A program made the position numbers and the translations under genes. A stretch of DNA of 11,747 bases from assembly GCF_000966975.1 (NCBI RefSeq), contig NZ_JZWV01000697.1:1-11747 (forward strand). Direction: 5' to 3'. Source of the stretch: Streptomyces katrae (GTDB lineage: Bacteria; Actinomycetota; Actinomycetes; Streptomycetales; Streptomycetaceae). The notes under the pieces are model-generated. The model made no database searches and had not been told where the DNA came from. It saw nothing but the letters and a program-made list of their open reading frames with translations. This document shows positions 1-8,100 of this stretch, piece after piece; within the stretch, counting starts at the first letter, position 1, and each line of letters begins with the position of its first letter.

Positions 1-711
1 GGCGCAGGCGCGGGCCCGGCCGCCGATGTAGATCCCGACCGCGCCGAAGGGGGAGTCGGCCCGCCAGGTGTCCATGGCGTCCTGGGAGGGGGCGGTGCAG
101 GCGTCGAAGCCGTGGCCGGTGAAGGCGGCGGCAGGGGCGCCGGTGCCTCCGGCGCCGACGCCGACGGCGGATGCCGGTGCCGTCGTTGCGGCCGGGCCCG
201 GCGCGCCGGATGCCGGCCGGCCGGCCGGTGCCGAGGGCTGTCCGACGGCGTGCGCGAGGAGGGCCCGTACGGTCTCCGGTTGTGCCCCGTACGAGAGCGT
301 GGCCATCACCCCCGGCCCGTGCAGGGCGTACCGGACCTCGGCGCTGGCCCCCTCCGCCGGGGGCGGCTCGGCGCCGTCGGGGACGGGGAGGGTGGGGACG
401 TCGGCACGGGGCGGGGCGTCGGCCAGGGGTTCCAGGTGGAGGGTGTCGGCGCGGACGGGCACGGCCCTGCGGCCGGTGCAGCGGGTCTGGGGGCCGGCGT
501 GCCCGAGGTAGAGGGTGGGGAGGTCCAGGCGCAGGCAGGCCCCGGGGTCACGGTCGAGGTCGACGACCCGCCAGTCGGCGGGGAGGGTCAGGTGCAGGCC
601 CCGGTAGTCGACGGACCGCTCGGGGTCGGCGGCATGGGCGGGGGTGAGGGGGGCGAGGGCCATGAGCAGGGTGGCGGCGAGGAGCCGGCGCACCAGGGTT
701 CGCGAGGGCAT
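1..711 (-). CDS. Secreted DUF1906 (Rv2525c-like, glycoside-hydrolase-like) protein, C-terminus missing
   Basis: 237 codons are visible and the gene runs off the left edge. Residues 1-27 look like a signal peptide: R8-R9, a hydrophobic stretch L10-L22, and an AHA|AD cleavage site after A27, so the product should be exported. The twin Arg followed by Leu-Leu is Tat-compatible but also fits Sec. Residues 28-155 form a region I do not recognise, then a Pro/Ala/Gly/Thr-rich linker (about 156-196). From G199 the motif GHGFDACTAPS, then MDTW and GIYIGGRARACA, matches the start of DUF1906, a TIM-barrel glycoside-hydrolase-like domain typified by mycobacterial Rv2525c; Asp203 lies in the conserved FD. 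Substrate is unknown; an envelope or cell-wall role is inferred. The ATG at 711 has only a weak Shine-Dalgarno; an in-frame GTG at 720 would add three residues. High GC3 and the domain match make the frame secure. Confidence 0.85.
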   Translation of the reverse strand, partial: MPSRTLVRRLLAATLLMALAPLTPAHAADPERSVDYRGLHLTLPADWRVVDLDRDPGACLRLDLPTLYLGHAGPQTRCTGRRAVPVRADTLHLEPLADAPPRADVPTLPVPDGAEPPPAEGASAEVRYALHGPGVMATLSYGAQPETVRALLAHAVGQPSAPAGRPASGAPGPAATTAPASAVGVGAGGTGAPAAAFTGHGFDACTAPSQDAMDTWRADSPFGAVGIYIGGRARACA

Positions 712-812
712 GGGGCCCACTGCTACACCGCCGCCGCCTCAACTGCCCAGCGACGCCCCGCTGATGACCCCGTCCGGGGGACGCCGCGCCCCGACCCCGG
801 GCCGGGCGGGGC

Positions 813-837
813 GGTGCGCACCCCCACGGTGCACCGT
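813..837. promoter_or_regulatory. Two adjacent perfect palindromes, possible operator
   Basis: GGTGCGCACC (813-822) is a perfect 10-bp palindrome. Three bases later ACGGTGCACCGT (826-837) is a perfect 12-bp palindrome. Both share the core GGTGC-GCACC, so they look like two copies of one dyad site. They lie about 100-125 bp upstream of the DUF1906 start at 711, a plausible regulator position. Chance is not excluded in such GC-rich DNA. Confidence 0.3.
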
Positions 838-846
838 CCCGCCTGA

Positions 847-1059
847 CCGGGCGGATCCCGTCCGGCGGTCAGCAGTCGCGCGCCGGCCCGGGGGCTTGAA
901 GACGGCGTCCAGGACGTCGCCGCGCCGCACGCCGATGAGCACCTGTGGGAGGCCCGGGCCCTCGTGATTCCGCAAGACGGGAGTGACCACGCGTGCGGCC
1001 CCGGCTGCCCTCACCGCGCGTTCCGCGCCAGTTCCTTAAACAGTAAACAGCTTTCGTAA
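847..1059 (+). pseudogene. Possible start-less coding remnant with HACGPGC motif
   Basis: The frame following the stop at 844-846 reads open to TAA at 1057-1059. From about 898 it has a strong coding look: runs of GNC/GNG codons and nearly all third positions G or C until about 1030, giving a peptide with the motifs DEHLWEARALVIP and HACGPGCPHRAF. There is no ATG, GTG or TTG start ahead of this part, and the last ten codons become AT-rich and include TTA. I infer the decayed tail of a small Cys/His-containing protein. The same stretch read on the minus strand is also GC3-rich because the codon registers coincide, so the signal may be compositional only. No family is recognised. Confidence 0.2.
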
Positions 1060-1063
1060 ACCG
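1037..1063. repeat. Three TAAACNG units in the AT-rich upstream segment
   Basis: TAAACAG at 1037-1043 is repeated in tandem at 1044-1050, and TAAACCG follows at 1057-1063. The segment is far more AT-rich than its surroundings and lies about 150-175 bp upstream of the start at 1213. It could be a regulator binding site or part of a promoter; neither is proved by sequence alone. Confidence 0.35.
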
Positions 1064-1212
1064 CCGTTCGGGTGGCATTTCCACACGTTCGGACATGTGC
1101 GCGCGTGATCGGGCCTCCGCTCGGTGAAGCTCGACGGGTCTGGCGGCCGTGGGAGCCGAAGTGGTTCCAGGCCGGGCCGCCGCTGCCGCGAAACGGAAGG
1201 TCAGCCGCACCC

Positions 1213-2118
1213 ATGCTCATCCACCAGCTCGCCCTCGTGTCCGAGACCAAGAGCAACACGATCACCCCCTCACAGATCACCCGGGTCGCCGCCGCGCTCC
1301 AGAAACAGGCGACCCGCGACTTCGCGCCGCTGTGGCAGGTGAACGCGACGGTGGACGCCTTCGACCGGCTGGAGGACGTGCCCGTCGGCTACTGGCCGCT
1401 GATCGTGGTCGACGACGTACCCGGCGCGGCGGGGTACCACACGGACGAGAACAAACAGCCTTACTCCCTCATCGAGTACAGCGACAGCTGGTCGCTGACC
1501 GCGAGCCACGAGATGCTGGAAATGCTGGCCGACCCGTTCGGGAACCGTCTGGTGTCCGGCAAGTCCCCCCACCCCGACCAGGGACAGGCCCGGTTCCTCG
1601 TCGAGGTCGCCGACCCCTCGGAGGACGAGGCGTTCGGCTACACCATCAACGGCCTGCTCGTCTCCGACTTCTTCACCCCGCGCTTCTACGACCCGGTCAC
1701 CGTCCCGGGCACGCGCTACAGCTTCGGCGGCCACATCCAGGCGCCCCGGACGATCCTGCGCGGCGGATACATCAGCTTCGAGGACTCGGCCACCGGCGAC
1801 TGGTGGCAGCAGATCTGGTTCGAGGGCAACGAGCCGAAGTTCCGCAAGCTCGGCAAGCTGTCGGGCAGCGGCAGCATCCGCGAGGCGATCGACGCCCAGA
1901 CCAAGACCGTCAGCCGTCTGGCCGCCAGCGGCCCCTCTTCCAAGCAGTACCTGGCCGCGCGGACCCTCACGGCCCACGTCAAGGAGTCCACCAGCGCCCG
2001 GGCCGGCGTATGGCGCGCCGAGATCGAGCGGCTGAAGGGTGCGAACCCGGCGGAGAAGGCCTTCAAGGACAAGGCGGCCAAGCCGGCCAAGGCCAAGACC
2101 AAGGCCAAGGGGAAGTAG
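1213..2118 (+). CDS. Uncharacterised protein with HExxE putative metallohydrolase motif
   Basis: 301 residues, no signal peptide and no membrane segment, so probably cytoplasmic. The N-terminal 80 residues end in a GYHTDEN motif (G74-N80). The core has SHEMLEMLADP with H99, E100, E103 and D107, then VEVADP (E131, D134). HExxE plus a downstream E-V-A-D resembles metal-binding arrangements I recall in HExxE-type putative metallopeptidases; this similarity is inference, and no enzyme activity is known to me for the family. Conserved-looking segments follow: TINGLLVSDFFTP (residues 144-156), and ATGDWWQQIWF near 193-203. Residues 223-285 look helical, and the tail from about 282 is a Lys/Ala-rich string that could bind nucleic acid. 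The ATG at 1213 was chosen because GGAAGG lies 12 nt upstream and the preceding in-frame residues (from GTG 1072) are Arg/Pro/Trp-rich and not protein-like. The 62-residue gene follows 62 nt later. Confidence 0.8.
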   Translation: MLIHQLALVSETKSNTITPSQITRVAAALQKQATRDFAPLWQVNATVDAFDRLEDVPVGYWPLIVVDDVPGAAGYHTDENKQPYSLIEYSDSWSLTASHEMLEMLADPFGNRLVSGKSPHPDQGQARFLVEVADPSEDEAFGYTINGLLVSDFFTPRFYDPVTVPGTRYSFGGHIQAPRTILRGGYISFEDSATGDWWQQIWFEGNEPKFRKLGKLSGSGSIREAIDAQTKTVSRLAASGPSSKQYLAARTLTAHVKESTSARAGVWRAEIERLKGANPAEKAFKDKAAKPAKAKTKAKGK

Positions 2119-2168
2119 GCGGAAGCAGGGAGGACAATCGTTGCGGTACGAACCTCAGCCCGCCTGCC

Positions 2169-2175
2169 AAGGAGG
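2169..2175 (+). promoter_or_regulatory. Strong Shine-Dalgarno for the 62-aa gene
   Basis: AAGGAGG sits 5 nt before the GTG at 2181. It is the best ribosome binding site in this part of the window and decides the start of the small gene. Confidence 0.75.
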
Positions 2176-2180
2176 CCGTC

Positions 2181-2369
2181 GTGAGTGAGGACGCCCAGCA
2201 ACGCAAGGAGCGCGCGGATCGCCTGCGCAAGATGATGCGGCGGCCCGAGGCCAAGCCTGAGCCGCCGGAGCGGGAGAGCCTGAAGGAAGGCATCGAGCGC
2301 CGCATGCGCGAGCTCGACGAAGCCGAGCGCGAAAGCCGCCGGGACGACGGCGAAGCCGGCGGAACCTGA
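2181..2369 (+). CDS. Small highly charged helical protein, unknown function
   Basis: 62 residues starting at GTG, preceded by a near-perfect AAGGAGG. The product is almost entirely charged: Lys/Arg-rich at the N-terminus (residues 8-26, including RKMMRR), a short Pro/Glu break (PEPPER, 27-32), then a Glu/Arg-rich helix (about 33-55) with coiled-coil-like spacing, ending GEAGGT. There are no Cys, Trp, Phe or Tyr residues and no export signal. It lies 62 nt downstream of the HExxE gene on the same strand and in front of a stem-loop, so the two are probably co-transcribed. I do not recognise the family. The strong ribosome binding site and a clean stop just before a terminator support it being real. 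Confidence 0.65.
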   Translation: MSEDAQQRKERADRLRKMMRRPEAKPEPPERESLKEGIERRMRELDEAERESRRDDGEAGGT

Positions 2370-2381
2370 GGGCCTGCGGCC

Positions 2382-2413
2382 CCGCCCGGCCGGAGCAGCG
2401 CCCGGCCGGGCGG
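2382..2413. terminator. Bidirectional terminator between convergent genes
   Basis: Perfect 12-bp inverted repeat: CCGCCCGGCCGG (2382-2393) and CCGGCCGGGCGG (2402-2413) with an 8-nt loop. It begins 12 nt after the 62-aa gene stop and ends 5 nt before the DUF397 stop on the other strand. There is no U-tract, as is common in Streptomyces. Confidence 0.8.
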
Positions 2414-2418
2414 CGGGA

Positions 2419-2622
2419 TCAGGCTCGGTCGCGCTTGACGTCCTGGATGAAGGAGGCCCAGGCGGCTCCGGCGAAGACGACCACGGGGCCGCCACCGGCC
2501 TGCTTGCTGTCGCGGACGGGGACCGCGCCGGGGACGTCGTCGGAGACCTCGACGCAACTGGCGCCATCGGAGTTGCTGTACGAGGACTTCCGCCAGGACA
2601 GCTCGTTTACGTCTGCGTGCAT
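2419..2622 (-). CDS. DUF397 domain protein
   Basis: 67 residues. The whole protein is one DUF397 domain: [10 protein letters not shown] (residues 8-17), then GASCVEV (20-26), VPVRDSK (34-40) and [16 protein letters not shown] (48-63), the order typical of this family. DUF397 proteins are abundant in Streptomyces, usually beside an XRE regulator, as in the whiJ and abaA-type clusters; their biochemical function is not settled. The ATG at 2622 is preceded by GGAGGA about 9-10 nt upstream and lies inside the end of the regulator gene (16-nt overlap), so translation is probably coupled. Longer in-frame extensions to 2970 read antisense-like, Arg-rich protein and coincide with the regulator gene, so they were rejected. 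Confidence 0.93.
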   Translation of the reverse strand: MHADVNELSWRKSSYSNSDGASCVEVSDDVPGAVPVRDSKQAGGGPVVVFAGAAWASFIQDVKRDRA

Positions 2623-3443
2623 GTCGCGTATTCCTCCGCCACCGACTCGATCAAGGTCAGGGACACCTCCGGCGACAGTGCGGCGGCCCTCGCCAGATCG
2701 TAGAGCTTCCAGTGAGTCCGAACCAGCGCCGGATAGTCGAGCAACTGCCCTACGCGGGGACCCTCCGTGTACACCACGTCGGGCGCGTCTGCGAATTGCA
2801 TGATGGTCACCAACGATCCCAGGGCGCCTTGGGCACCGGCCGAGAACGGCACCACCTGCATGGTGATCCGATGGGCGCGGACGTACGAGGCAATGTGTCG
2901 CAACTGAGCGGCCATCACGCCGTACCCGCCGACTGCCGTCCGAAGAACCGCCTCGTGCAGGACGACCCACATCTCCGGAGCCGTCGGATCGTCAAGAAGC
3001 CGTGCGCGGTCCAAACGTGACTCGACCAGGCCGTCTACGTACTCGGCAAGCGCGGTGGGATTGCCGCCCCGGATCAGTGCCCGGGCGTAGTCCTCCGTCT
3101 GCAACAGCCCAGGCACCAGGGTGGAGGCGTATTCATAGATAGCCGCCGCCATTGCCTCCAGCTCAGCCGCTGCGGCGAAGTACTCCACGTGCTTGGACTT
3201 GAACGCCCTGGCCAGACGCAGGAAGTAGTCCCCCGTGCCGAGCTCCCTGTCGATCGCCTCGGCCAGCTCCGGCCGGAGCCGTCGCGTGCCGCATTCCATC
3301 TGCCCGACGTACGACCCGCTCACGAAGATCCGCTCGCCCAGGGCCTCCTGGGTCAGCCCGGCCGCCTCACGGTGCCGCCGCAGCTCCTCGCGGGCGAACT
3401 CCTCCGGACTCTGCGCGGCGCCCTCGTCCTTCGACTTGGCCAT
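2607..3443 (-). CDS. XRE-family helix-turn-helix regulator with DUF5753 domain
   Basis: 278 residues. Residues about 15-70 are an XRE helix-turn-helix: [20 protein letters not shown], then [20 protein letters not shown], where the second helix pair should contact DNA. Residues about 88-270 are DUF5753, marked by [17 protein letters not shown] (108-124), LDRARLL (144-150), VLHEAVLRT (161-169) and [14 protein letters not shown] (197-210). The family is the WhiJ-like group of streptomycete regulators, some of which affect development; the DNA target and ligand here are unknown. The ATG at 3443 has GGGGAG 7 nt upstream; a TTG at 3500 would add 19 residues without a comparable site. It overlaps the DUF397 gene by 16 nt. 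Its codons look less GC-biased than those of gltBD, hinting at later acquisition. Likely autoregulated, by family habit only. Confidence 0.93.
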   Translation of the reverse strand: MAKSKDEGAAQSPEEFAREELRRHREAAGLTQEALGERIFVSGSYVGQMECGTRRLRPELAEAIDRELGTGDYFLRLARAFKSKHVEYFAAAAELEAMAAAIYEYASTLVPGLLQTEDYARALIRGGNPTALAEYVDGLVESRLDRARLLDDPTAPEMWVVLHEAVLRTAVGGYGVMAAQLRHIASYVRAHRITMQVVPFSAGAQGALGSLVTIMQFADAPDVVYTEGPRVGQLLDYPALVRTHWKLYDLARAAALSPEVSLTLIESVAEEYATCTQT

Positions 3444-3542
3444 GAGTCGACTCCCCGCTTCCGCAATCCCCTTGCCTGCGAGGAGCGTAGCCCCGGCCAA
3501 CCTGAAGATTCAGCCGAACGCATTCATACGACTACCGAACGC

Positions 3543-3586
3543 CACCGCGCCCGCCATCCCTGGTCGGGGACATGGCGGGCGCGGTG
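3543..3586 (-). terminator. Strong terminator after gltBD
   Basis: Perfect 15-bp inverted repeat: CACCGCGCCCGCCAT (3543-3557) and ATGGCGGGCGCGGTG (3572-3586), with a 14-nt loop that can itself pair CCC with GGG. It lies 65 nt after the gltD stop and about 100 nt before the start of the HTH regulator gene on the same strand, so it should insulate the regulator from gltBD transcription. No U-tract follows. Confidence 0.85.
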
Positions 3587-3594
3587 TCGGATTG

Positions 3595-3640
3595 CCGTAC
3601 CTCGTTGTACGGACCGTATGAGGGGTCTCCCCGGGGGGAG
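3595..3640 (-). terminator. Two smaller hairpins between gltD stop and the main terminator
   Basis: CTCCCC/GGGGAG (3627-3632 with 3635-3640, 2-nt gap) and CCGTAC/GTACGG (3595-3600 with 3607-3612, 6-nt loop) precede the 15-bp stem. Together the three form a tandem hairpin block downstream of gltD. The first could equally be a GC-rich chance match. Confidence 0.35.
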
Positions 3641-3651
3641 GGGTGACGGGG

Positions 3652-5112
3652 TTACACCATCAGCGAGCGGTCCGTCGGCTTGACCGGGTACGGGAGGGTG
3701 CTCGTGCCCGTCAGGTAGCGGTCCACGCCGCGGGCGGCCGAGCGGCCCTCCGCGATGGCCCACACGATCAGGGACTGGCCGCGGCCGGCGTCGCCGGCGA
3801 CGAAGACGCCGTCGGCGTTGGTGGCGTACGAGGCGTCGCGGGCGATGTTGCCCCGCTCGTCCAGCTCGACGCCGAACTGCTCGACCAGGCCGTTGGACTG
3901 GTCGGTGCCGGTGAAGCCCATCGCCAGGGTGACCAGCTGCGCGGGGAGGACGCGCTCGGTGCCGGGCTTCTGGGTGAGCTTGCCGTCGATGAACTCGACC
4001 TCGACCAGGTGCAGGGCCTGGACGTTGCCGTCCTCGTCGCCCTCGAAGTGGGTGGTGGAGACGGAGTAGATCCGCTCGCCGCCCTCCTCGTGGGCCGAGG
4101 TGACCTTGTACAGCATCGGGAAGGTCGGCCACGGCATGGCCGCCGGGCGGTCCTCCGACGGGCGGGGCATGATCTCCAGCTGGGTGACCGACAGGGCGCC
4201 CTGGCGGTGGGCGGTGCCGACGCAGTCCGCGCCGGTGTCGCCGCCGCCGATGACGACCACGTGCTTGCCCTCGGCCGTGATGGGGGGCGCCATGAAGTCG
4301 CCCTCCTGGACCTTGTTCGCGAGGGGGAGGTACTCCATCGCGAAGTGGATGCCCTTGAGGTCGCGGCCCGGGACCGGGAGGTCGCGGGAGACGGTGGCGC
4401 CCGCCGCGACGACGACCGCGTCGAAGCGCTTGCGCAGGTCCGTCGCCGTGATGTCGCGGCCGACCTCGATGCCCGTGCGGAACTTGGTGCCCTCCGCGCG
4501 CATCTGCTCGATGCGGCGGTTGATGTGCACCTTCTCCATCTTGAACTCGGGGATGCCGTAGCGCAGCAGGCCGCCGATGCGGTCGGCGCGCTCGTACACG
4601 ACCACGGTGTGGCCGGCCCGGGTCAGCTGCTGGGCGGCGGCCAGGCCGGCGGGGCCGGAGCCGATGACGGCCACGGTCTTGCCGGAGAGGCGGTCCGGGG
4701 CCTGCGGGGTGACGTCGCCGTTGTCCCAGGCCTGGTCGATGATCGAGACTTCGACGTTCTTGATCGTGACGGCCGGCTGGTTGATGCCGAGCACGCACGC
4801 CGACTCGCACGGAGCGGGGCACAGGCGGCCCGTGAACTCCGGGAAGTTGTTCGTGGCGTGGAGGCGCTCGGCGGCGGCCGACCAGTCCTCGCGGTAGGCG
4901 TAGTCGTTCCACTCGGGGATCAGGTTCCCGAGCGGGCAGCCGTTGTGGCAGAACGGGATGCCGCAGTCCATGCAGCGGCCGGCCTGCTTGCTGATGATCG
5001 GCAGCAGCGAGCCCTTGACGTAGACCTCGTTCCAGTCCTTGACGCGCTCGGCGACGGGACGGGTGCAGGCGGTCTCGCGCGGGGTGGTGAGGAAGCCCTT
5101 CGGGTCAGCCAT
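3652..5112 (-). CDS. gltD: Glutamate synthase (NADPH) small subunit
   Basis: 486 residues, full length for the family. It takes electrons from NADPH through FAD and passes them via [4Fe-4S] clusters to the large subunit, where glutamine and 2-oxoglutarate become two glutamates; cytoplasmic. The N-terminal ferredoxin-like domain has two Cys groups: [13 protein letters not shown] (C47, C50, C55, C59) and CPAPCESAC (C98, C102, C106). The FAD-binding fold starts at GSGPAG (151-156). The NADPH-binding fold has [10 protein letters not shown] (287-296). The conserved C-terminal flavin-contact segment [13 protein letters not shown] lies at 435-447. The ATG at 5112 overlaps the end of gltB by 8 nt, so it is translationally coupled and made with the large subunit. 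All key residues are present; no sign of decay. Confidence 0.98.
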   Translation of the reverse strand: MADPKGFLTTPRETACTRPVAERVKDWNEVYVKGSLLPIISKQAGRCMDCGIPFCHNGCPLGNLIPEWNDYAYREDWSAAAERLHATNNFPEFTGRLCPAPCESACVLGINQPAVTIKNVEVSIIDQAWDNGDVTPQAPDRLSGKTVAVIGSGPAGLAAAQQLTRAGHTVVVYERADRIGGLLRYGIPEFKMEKVHINRRIEQMRAEGTKFRTGIEVGRDITATDLRKRFDAVVVAAGATVSRDLPVPGRDLKGIHFAMEYLPLANKVQEGDFMAPPITAEGKHVVVIGGGDTGADCVGTAHRQGALSVTQLEIMPRPSEDRPAAMPWPTFPMLYKVTSAHEEGGERIYSVSTTHFEGDEDGNVQALHLVEVEFIDGKLTQKPGTERVLPAQLVTLAMGFTGTDQSNGLVEQFGVELDERGNIARDASYATNADGVFVAGDAGRGQSLIVWAIAEGRSAARGVDRYLTGTSTLPYPVKPTDRSLMV

Positions 5113-8100
5113 GGGTCGCCGCCTCCATCATCTTCTCGGTGGTCTCGGACTCGGAGAGTCCGGCCAGCTCAGCGGCGTCCTTGGCGGCGAGCACTGCCTT
5201 GTACGTGGTCGGGATGATCTTGCTGAAGCGGGCCGCGGCGGCGTCCCAGTCAGCCAGGAGCTTCGCGGCCACGGTCGAGCCGGTCTCCTCCTCGTGGCGG
5301 CGCACCACATCGTGCAGCCACTGCTTGTCCTCGTCCGAGGGTGCCTCGACGGCCTCCGCGTTGCCGGAGTTGACCTGGCGCGGGTCGAGGTCGATGACGT
5401 ACGCGACGCCGCCGGACATGCCCGCCGCGAAGTTGCGGCCGGTCTCGCCGAGGACGACCGCGGTGCCGCCGGTCATGTACTCGCAGCCGTGGTCGCCCAC
5501 GCCCTCCGAGACGACCAGGGCGCCGGAGTTGCGGACGCAGAAGCGTTCGCCGGTGCGGCCGCGCAGGAACATCTCGCCGCCGGTGGCCCCGTAGCCGATG
5601 GTGTTGCCGGCGATGGTGGAGTACTCGGCGAGGTGGTCGGCGCCGCGGTCCGGGCGGACCACGATCCGGCCGCCGGAGAGGCCCTTGCCGACGTAGTCGT
5701 TGGCGTCGCCCTCCAGGCGCAGGGTGATGCCCTTGGGGAGGAAGGCGCCGAAGGACTGGCCGGCCGAACCCGTGAAGGTCAGGTCGATGGTGTTGTCGGG
5801 CAGGCCCGCGCCGCCGAACTTCTTGGTGACGTGGTGGCCGAGCATGGTGCCGACGGTCCGGTTGATGTTGCGGATCGCGACCTGGGCGCGGACCGGCTGG
5901 GCCGCTTCGGCGGTCTCGGCGTTCAGCGCGTCGGCGGCGAGCTCGATCAGCTCGTTGTCGAGGGCCTTCTCCAGGCCGTGGTCCTGCTCGACCAGGGCGT
6001 GGCGGACCGCGCCCTCGGGCAGGTCCGGCACGTGGAAGAGGGGCTCGAGGTCGAGGCCCTGGGCCTTCCAGTGGGTGACGGCCTTGCTGGTGTCGAGGAG
6101 CTCGGCGTGGCCGACGGCCTCCTCGATGGTGCGGAAGCCCAGCTCCGCGAGGATCTCGCGGACTTCCTCGGCGATGAACTCGAAGAAGTTCACGACGAAC
6201 TCGGGCTTGCCGGAGAAGCGGTCGCGCAGGACCGGGTTCTGGGTGGCGACGCCGACCGGGCAGGTGTCCAGGTGGCAGACGCGCATCATGATGCAGCCGG
6301 AGACGACGAGCGGCGCGGTCGCGAAACCGAACTCCTCGGCGCCGAGCAGGGCGGCGATCACCACGTCGCGGCCGGTCTTGAGCTGGCCGTCGGTCTGGAC
6401 GACGATGCGGTCGCGCAGGCCGTTGAGCAGCAGGGTCTGCTGGGTCTCGGCGAGGCCGAGCTCCCAGGGGCCGCCCGCGTGCTTCAGCGAGGTGAGCGGG
6501 GAGGCGCCGGTTCCGCCGTCGTGGCCGGAGATCAGGACGACGTCCGCGTGGGCCTTGGAGACACCGGCCGCGACCGTTCCGACGCCGACCTCGGACACGA
6601 GCTTCACGTGGATGCGCGCGGCCGGGTTGGCGTTCTTGAGGTCGTGGATCAGCTGGGCCAGGTCCTCGATGGAGTAGATGTCGTGGTGCGGCGGCGGGGA
6701 GATCAGGCCGACGCCGGGCGTCGAGTGACGCGTCTTGGCGACCCACGGGTAGACCTTGTGGCCGGGCAGCTGGCCGCCCTCGCCGGGCTTGGCGCCCTGG
6801 GCCATCTTGATCTGGATGTCGTCCGCGTTGACCAGGTACTCGCTCGTGACGCCGAAGCGGCCGGAGGCGACCTGCTTGATGGACGAGCGGCGCGCCGGGT
6901 CGTACAGGCGCTCCGGGTCCTCGCCGCCCTCACCGGTGTTGGACTTGCCGCCCAGCTGGTTCATGGCGATGGCGAGGGTCTCGTGCGCCTCCTTGGAGAT
7001 GGAGCCGTACGACATGGCGCCGGTGGAGAAGCGCTTGACGATCTCGGAGACCGGCTCGACCTCGTCGATGGAGATCGACGGGCGGTCGGACTTGAAGCCG
7101 AAGAGGCCGCGGAGCGTCATGAGGCGCTCGGACTGCTCGTTCACCCGGTCCGTGTACTTGCGGAAGATGTCGTACCGGCGGTTGCGGGTGGCGTGCTGGA
7201 GGCGGAAGACCGTCTCCGGGTCGAACAGGTGCGGCTCGCCCTCGCGGCGCCACTGGTACTCGCCGCCGATCTCCAGCGCACGGTGCGTGGCCGCGATGCC
7301 GGAGACCGGGTACGCCTTGGCGTGGCGGGCGGCCACCTCCTTGGCGATGACGTCCAGGCCGGCGCCGCCGATCTTGGTGGCGGTGCCGCTGAAGTAGGTG
7401 TCGACGAACTCCTCGTTCAGGCCGACGGCCTCGAAGACCTGGGCGCCGCGGTAGGAGGCGACGGTGGAGATGCCCATCTTGGACATGACCTTCAGGACGC
7501 CCTTGCCGAGGGCGTAGATCAGGTTCTTGATGGCCTTCTCGGGCTCGATGCCCTCGATGAAGGTGCCGGCGCGCAGGAGGTCCTCGACGGACTCCATGGC
7601 CAGGTACGGGTTGACGGCCGCGGCGCCGTAGCCGATGAGCAGGGCGACGTGGTGGACCTCGCGGACGTCACCGGCCTCGACCAGCAGGCCCACCTGGGTG
7701 CGCTGCTTGGTGGCGATGAGGTGGTGGTGGACGGCGGAGGTGAGCAGCAGCGAGGGGATCGGCGCGTGCTCGGCGTCCGAGTGGCGGTCCGACAGGACGA
7801 TCAGGCGGGCGCCGGCCGCGATGGCGGCGTCGGCCTCGGCGCGGATCTCCTCGATGCGGGCGGCGAGGGCGTCGCCGCCGCCGGAGACCCGGTAGAGGCC
7901 GGAGAGCGTGGCGGCCTTCATGCCGGGCATGTCGCCGTCGGCGTTGATGTGGATGAGCTTGGCCAGCTCGTCGTTGTCGATCACCGGGAAGGGCAGGGTG
8001 ACGCTGCGGCAGGACGCGGCGGTCGGCTCCAGCAGGTTGGACTGCGGGCCGATCGAGGAGAGCAGCGAGGTGACGAGCTCCTCGCGGATGGCGTCCAGCG

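Larger units (their letters stand above)
712..1212. other. Divergent intergenic region between the DUF1906 gene and the HExxE gene
   Basis: About 500 bp without a confident gene. It must carry the promoters of both flanking divergent genes. The left part (about 740-900) is extremely GC-rich and contains two adjacent perfect palindromes at 813-822 and 826-837. The middle (about 847-1059) reads on the plus strand as a coding-like but start-less frame. The stretch 1031-1065 is the only AT-rich segment and carries three TAAACNG units; it is the best place for a promoter or operator of the rightward gene. I could not assign -35 and -10 boxes with confidence. Confidence 0.6.

Noticed and set aside
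112..846. Plus-strand open frame of 244 codons
   Set aside because: Antisense of the DUF1906 gene, which has a signal peptide and domain match; the plus frame is Gly/Arg-rich with neither.
1072..1212. Upstream GTG start that would add 47 residues to the HExxE protein
   Set aside because: The added segment is Arg/Pro/Trp-rich, lacks a ribosome binding site and overlaps the AT-rich regulatory stretch; ATG 1213 fits better.
2623..2970. Longer frame extending the DUF397 protein upstream
   Set aside because: The extension lies in another frame of the regulator gene and is not DUF397-like; ATG 2622 has its own ribosome binding site.
3444..3500. TTG start at 3500 adding 19 residues to the HTH regulator
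   Set aside because: ATG 3443 has GGGGAG at 7 nt; family members usually begin shortly before the helix-turn-helix.
3643..5217. Plus-strand open frame of 524 codons
   Set aside because: Antisense shadow of gltD with repetitive Asp/Val/Ala/Gly composition and no recognisable motif.
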